From Microbacterium thalassium (GTDB taxonomy: Bacteria; Actinomycetota; Actinomycetes; Actinomycetales; Microbacteriaceae): a stretch of DNA of 64,000 bases. A program made the translations under genes and the position numbers. Shown here piece by piece: positions 62,774 to 64,000 of this stretch (position 1 is the stretch's first letter; each line of letters opens with the position of its first letter). The stretch lies in assembly GCF_014208045.1 (NCBI RefSeq), contig NZ_JACHML010000001.1:3100001-3164000 (forward strand). The letters are read 5' to 3'. The notes beneath the pieces are model-generated. The model made no database searches and was not told the DNA's origin. It worked only from the letters and a program-made list of their open reading frames with translations.

Positions 62774-64000
62774 TCACTCGCAGGTGAGGCCGTCGTCGGG
62801 CACGACGCCGTCGAGGAAGTAGGCCTCGACGGCGCCGTCCACGCACGAGTTGCCCTTGTTGAACCCGGTGTGGCCCTCGCCCACGCGGGTGATCAGCACG
62901 CCGGACGCGAGCTGGTCGGCCAGCGCCACCGACCACGCGTACGGAGTCGCGGGGTCGCCGGTCGTGCCGATGACGACGATCGGATCCGCTCCGCGTGCGG
63001 TGAGCGGCTCGCGGACGCCCGTGGCGGGCGCCGGCCACGTGTCGCACAGGTCGGGACCGCCCCAGTACGGCGCGATGGTGGGCGCCTCGGCGGCGACGCG
63101 CGCCTCGGCCGCCGCCATCTCTTCGTCGGTGTCGGGCGGGTAGTCGACGCAGTTGTAGGCGAAGAACGCCTCGGTCGAGTTGTCGAGATACACCCCGCCC
63201 TCACGGTTGTAGTAGAAGTCGGCGAGGGTGAAGGCCAGCGACGGGTCGCCCTGAAGCACGTCCGCGAGGGCCTGCGACAGGAACGGCCAGCTGTCCTGCG
63301 AGTACAGCGCGGCGATGATGCCGGTCAGCAGCGAGTCCGCTCCCAGCATCCGCCCGTCGGCCGACGGGATCGGATCGCGCTCGACGCTCGCCAGCAGCGC
63401 GCCGAGATCGGCCATCGCGTCGTCGACGGTGCCGCGGAACGGGCATTCGCTGCCGGCGAGGAGGCAGTCGGCCATGAAGGCGCGCAGCGCCTGCTCGAAC
63501 CCGACCATCTGGGTCGCCCCGACCTCGGCGGACCGCACCGAGGGGTCGAGCGCGCCGTCCAGGACCAGGCGCCCGACGCGCTCCGGGTACAGCTCGGCGT
63601 AGGTGGCGCCCAGATACGTTCCGTACGAGTAGCCCAGGAAGTTCAGCTTGTCGTCACCGAGGACGGCGCGCAGCAGATCCATGTCGCGCGCCGCCTGCAC
63701 CGTCGAGATGTACGGCAGGATGCCGCCGCTGTTGGCCTCGCAGGCCTCCGCGAGCGCGGCGTTGCGGTCTTCGAGCTCGGCCGTCCACGCGTCGGTGTCG
63801 CGCGCGGCGTCGGGGATGTCGAAGAGGTACGCGTCCATGTCGGCCGCGTCGAAGCAGCGCACGGCGGTCGACGAGCCCACGCCGCGCGGGTCGAATCCGA
63901 TGATGTCGTAGCTCGCGCGCAGTTCGGGCGTGACGACGTAGGTCAGCGAATTGCGCACGTAGTCCACGCCGCTCGCGCCGGGGCCGCCGGGGTTGGTCAG
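62774..64000 (-). CDS. Alpha/beta hydrolase, TAP-like exported peptidase (N-terminus beyond window)
   Basis: Serine hydrolase of the tripeptidyl-aminopeptidase/SCO7095-like group. 408 residues are visible and the frame stays open to the window edge. The oxyanion motif NPGGPGASG is at the edge, the nucleophile elbow is GYSYGTY, the catalytic Asp is probably in GTTGDPATPY and the His in GEGHTGFNKGNSC within the C-terminal TAP-like domain. Members are usually secreted or lipoproteins, but the signal region is outside the window. Confidence 0.92.
   Translation of the reverse strand: MTNPGGPGASGVDYVRNSLTYVVTPELRASYDIIGFDPRGVGSSTAVRCFDAADMDAYLFDIPDAARDTDAWTAELEDRNAALAEACEANSGGILPYISTVQAARDMDLLRAVLGDDKLNFLGYSYGTYLGATYAELYPERVGRLVLDGALDPSVRSAEVGATQMVGFEQALRAFMADCLLAGSECPFRGTVDDAMADLGALLASVERDPIPSADGRMLGADSLLTGIIAALYSQDSWPFLSQALADVLQGDPSLAFTLADFYYNREGGVYLDNSTEAFFAYNCVDYPPDTDEEMAAAEARVAAEAPTIAPYWGGPDLCDTWPAPATGVREPLTARGADPIVVIGTTGDPATPYAWSVALADQLASGVLITRVGEGHTGFNKGNSCVDGAVEAYFLDGVVPDDGLTCE

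Overview
The window is about 64 kb of gapless, high-GC chromosome with dense gene packing and uniform codon use. CarD, RegX3-SenX3, a GlnR-type regulator, MsiK, DUF3263, XPB helicase, a fused IspDF and two CIRCE sites before an unlinked groEL mark it as an actinomycete. Gene content and the IspDF fusion suggest Microbacteriaceae, probably Microbacterium or a close relative (inference; no 16S is present). No prophage, transposase or CRISPR array was seen.

Layout. 0-5 kb: truncated XPB helicase; a tight minus-strand operon of FAD oxidoreductase, folP and a RibD-C reductase; an OmpR-type two-component pair. 6.9-14 kb: lone WXG100 protein, groEL with tandem CIRCE, cold-shock protein, LytR_C and DUF3263 proteins, msrB, a YdcZ transporter, tRNA-Thr(UGU) with a partial copy of itself, and a thioredoxin-fold membrane protein without a CxxC. 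14-22 kb: msiK, DUF4032, SDR, sulfatase, glycogen phosphorylase. 21.7-27.4 kb: the actinobacterial block rlmB-cysS-ispDF-carD, with an EamA transporter and a GNAT inserted. 28-31.6 kb: regX3-senX3, phoU, gpmA. 31.7-36 kb: methyltransferase, FUSC protein, YgfZ, nitrobindin-like protein, and small membrane proteins including one of 37 aa. 36-46 kb: glnR, ppk, a Nudix/SixA fusion, a phosphopantetheinyl transferase, an M1 metallopeptidase, a 1310-aa Pls/PosA-type single-module NRPS and a Rho-N-domain basic protein. 46.5-50.6 kb: pstSCAB behind a PHO box. 50.7-51.9 kb: a DUF559 nuclease-like gene between two 78-bp palindromes. 52-64 kb: PabC-like lyase, a candidate structured RNA, AraC/VOC pair, RskA-like protein, Ser/Thr kinase, tRNA-Lys followed by three tandem copies of its 3' part, Nudix, nicotinamidase, MMPL transporter, EamA transporter, tRNA-Thr(CGU), and a truncated TAP-like hydrolase.

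Functional themes. (1) Phosphorus: SenX3-RegX3, PhoU, GlnR, Ppk and PstSCAB lie within 23 kb; GTTCACC-type 11-nt direct repeats precede pstS, and a weaker set precedes phoU. (2) A putative poly-amino-acid unit: Pls/PosA synthetase, overlapping M1 peptidase and neighbouring PPTase. (3) Many genes have TANNNT (or a one-base variant) exactly six bases before an ATG/GTG and no Shine-Dalgarno, the signature of leaderless mRNAs; this was used to choose several starts. (4) Both tRNA repeat loci carry direct copies of the tRNA 3' part with a 62-63 bp period.
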